This document shows positions 62,871-64,000 of a stretch of DNA of 64,000 nt, in pieces. The number at the start of each line of letters is the position of its first letter. The stretch's first letter is position 1. The notes under the pieces are model-generated. The model saw only the letters and a list, made by a program, of their open reading frames with translations. It was not told the origin of the DNA and ran no database searches. The DNA is from Prunella strophiata (lineage: Eukaryota > Chordata > Aves > Passeriformes > Prunellidae): positions 23,718,385 to 23,782,384 of the forward strand of contig JAZBQD010000017.1 in assembly GCA_036583965.1 (NCBI GenBank). The letters run 5' to 3'. The position numbers and the translations under genes are program-made.

Positions 62871-64000
62871 ATCTCATCTCTTGGAAAACACACTAGGGCA
62901 TTCACTGAGTTACACTGCATAGCAGCCTGCTAGACAGACAGCAAATTAATTTTTACTGAATGCATTTAATGACACTCATCTATTATTTCAGCCTAAATAC
63001 TGAGTGGTTAATCCAAAACTGAAGTGAGAAGATTCTACACTTAATTCTAAGGTAACAGAACCAGTACACAGCTCCACTGTCTTACCTCCCTGTTGGTAAC
63101 TAAGATCCTAACCTAAATTACAAGTAGCTCAAGAGCTTTGCAGAAACCTTTCACTGAGATTGCCTACTCATAAAGCAGTGGAAAATATGGTAAAAGACCA
63201 GCTTATGAGACTGTTTTCCCTTCAACTTTGTTTATTGATGTACTGAACATGAAAAAGTACAAAGAATCCAAACACAAAAGAAAACATGTACAACCTCTTA
63301 AATACCCAACAGAATATATTCTCTATTCCAACAAATGTGAATTAAGTCATACTATACAACTTCAAATAAATACCAGCCTTATATTTTACTAAGTGCTCTG
63401 ATAAACACTGTAAAGTGAAGCCCAATTTACATGCCTTCTCATCAATGCCGTTAGTTGCTACAGTAGTATAGGAAAGAAGCATGTAGCTACTATTTCTCCC
63501 ACATTGGAAAGTTTGTGATTTCTATACTATATACAACTTTTAATGCAGAGGATTAGCTTTAACAATCTAAATGCATCTAAGAATGAAGAAGTACTCAGGA
63601 AGCCAATTGATTTTTGAGTAGCATTGAGTGGGTCAGCATGAAAACTTGCTTATTCACTTTAGCACGCGCTTCACAGTATATGTACTGTACTATACTGAAA
63701 ATTTTATAACTACAATTTAAAAGAATAAGAACCAAAAACAACTGCAAAGATAGTGTACAACTATGTTATGCATAGAACATTGCTTTTTCTAAGGGGAAGC
63801 ATATGAGCATCTCAGTTTATACAAAAAGCAGGACGTAACTACATAGTTGTCAGTGCATCCTGGTGAAGGCATCAAACCCTCAGCTTTTTTTTAAAAATTT
63901 AATTATAAGCTAGATGCTAATCAGAAAATATTCTGTATTTGTTTTCCTTAAATTTCTTCAATACATGGTAAAGACTTTTTCTATTTCCCCAAATAGTGAT
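62871..64000. other. AT-rich end of window; possible minus-strand 3' UTR
   Basis: No ORF of note. On the minus strand an AATAAA (plus-strand TTTATT at 63231-63236) lies in an AT-rich context, so a transcript reading in from beyond 64000 could end near 63210. There is no coding evidence inside the window. Confidence 0.3.

Noticed and set aside
1..64000. CRISPR arrays, operons, prophage or other prokaryotic systems
   Set aside because: Sequence composition, CR1 and LTR content, and the lack of dense ORFs show vertebrate nuclear DNA. The short tandem repeats are simple or LTR-internal.

Overview
This window looks like ordinary gene-poor DNA from a bird nuclear genome, most likely a passerine. 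It is AT-rich. Its recognisable content is almost entirely interspersed repeats typical of birds: CR1 LINEs with the octamer-like tail (ATTCTATG)n, and solo LTRs of avian endogenous retroviruses (ERVL-like and ERVK-like). Family assignments come from remembered consensus features, not from a search. The passerine call rests on how familiar the LTR types are and is less certain than 'bird'. I found no complete protein-coding gene, no rRNA or tRNA gene, no CRISPR array and no intact retroviral gag, pol or env. Most open reading frames are short and fit chance, antisense reading of repeats, or low-complexity DNA.

Layout. 1-5480: unique AT-rich sequence with a T25 tract. 5482-6385: antisense CR1. 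6386-20430: unique sequence with microsatellites and one exon-like segment on the minus strand (17623-17753). 20438-21203: two sense CR1 3' fragments. 21391-22472: minus-strand LTR with a near-perfect 6-bp target duplication. 25944-26566: plus-strand solo LTR with a perfect 5-bp duplication. 28444-28664: an exon-like segment ending in a strong donor. 32855-33115: CR1 reverse-transcriptase fragment. 39012-41003: two adjacent LTRs with related 3' ends. 45508-48380: three antisense CR1 pieces and a 225-bp T/G low-complexity tract. 50640-53720: long sense CR1 copy with ORF1, endonuclease, reverse transcriptase and tail. 53780-54473: solo LTR with a 5-bp duplication, only about 60 bp beyond that CR1. 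60856-62870: second long CR1 copy, antisense, keeping ORF1 and endonuclease but lacking reverse transcriptase. 62871-64000: AT-rich, with a possible minus-strand poly(A) signal.

Nothing here amounts to a new biological system. The better leads are the two CR1 copies that retain recognisable ORF1 SGNH-esterase-like sequence with different internal deletions, the group of LTRs that share U3 and U5 blocks, and two candidate exons that need transcript evidence. All CR1 and LTR coding sequence seen is broken by stops, frameshifts or deletions and should be inert.
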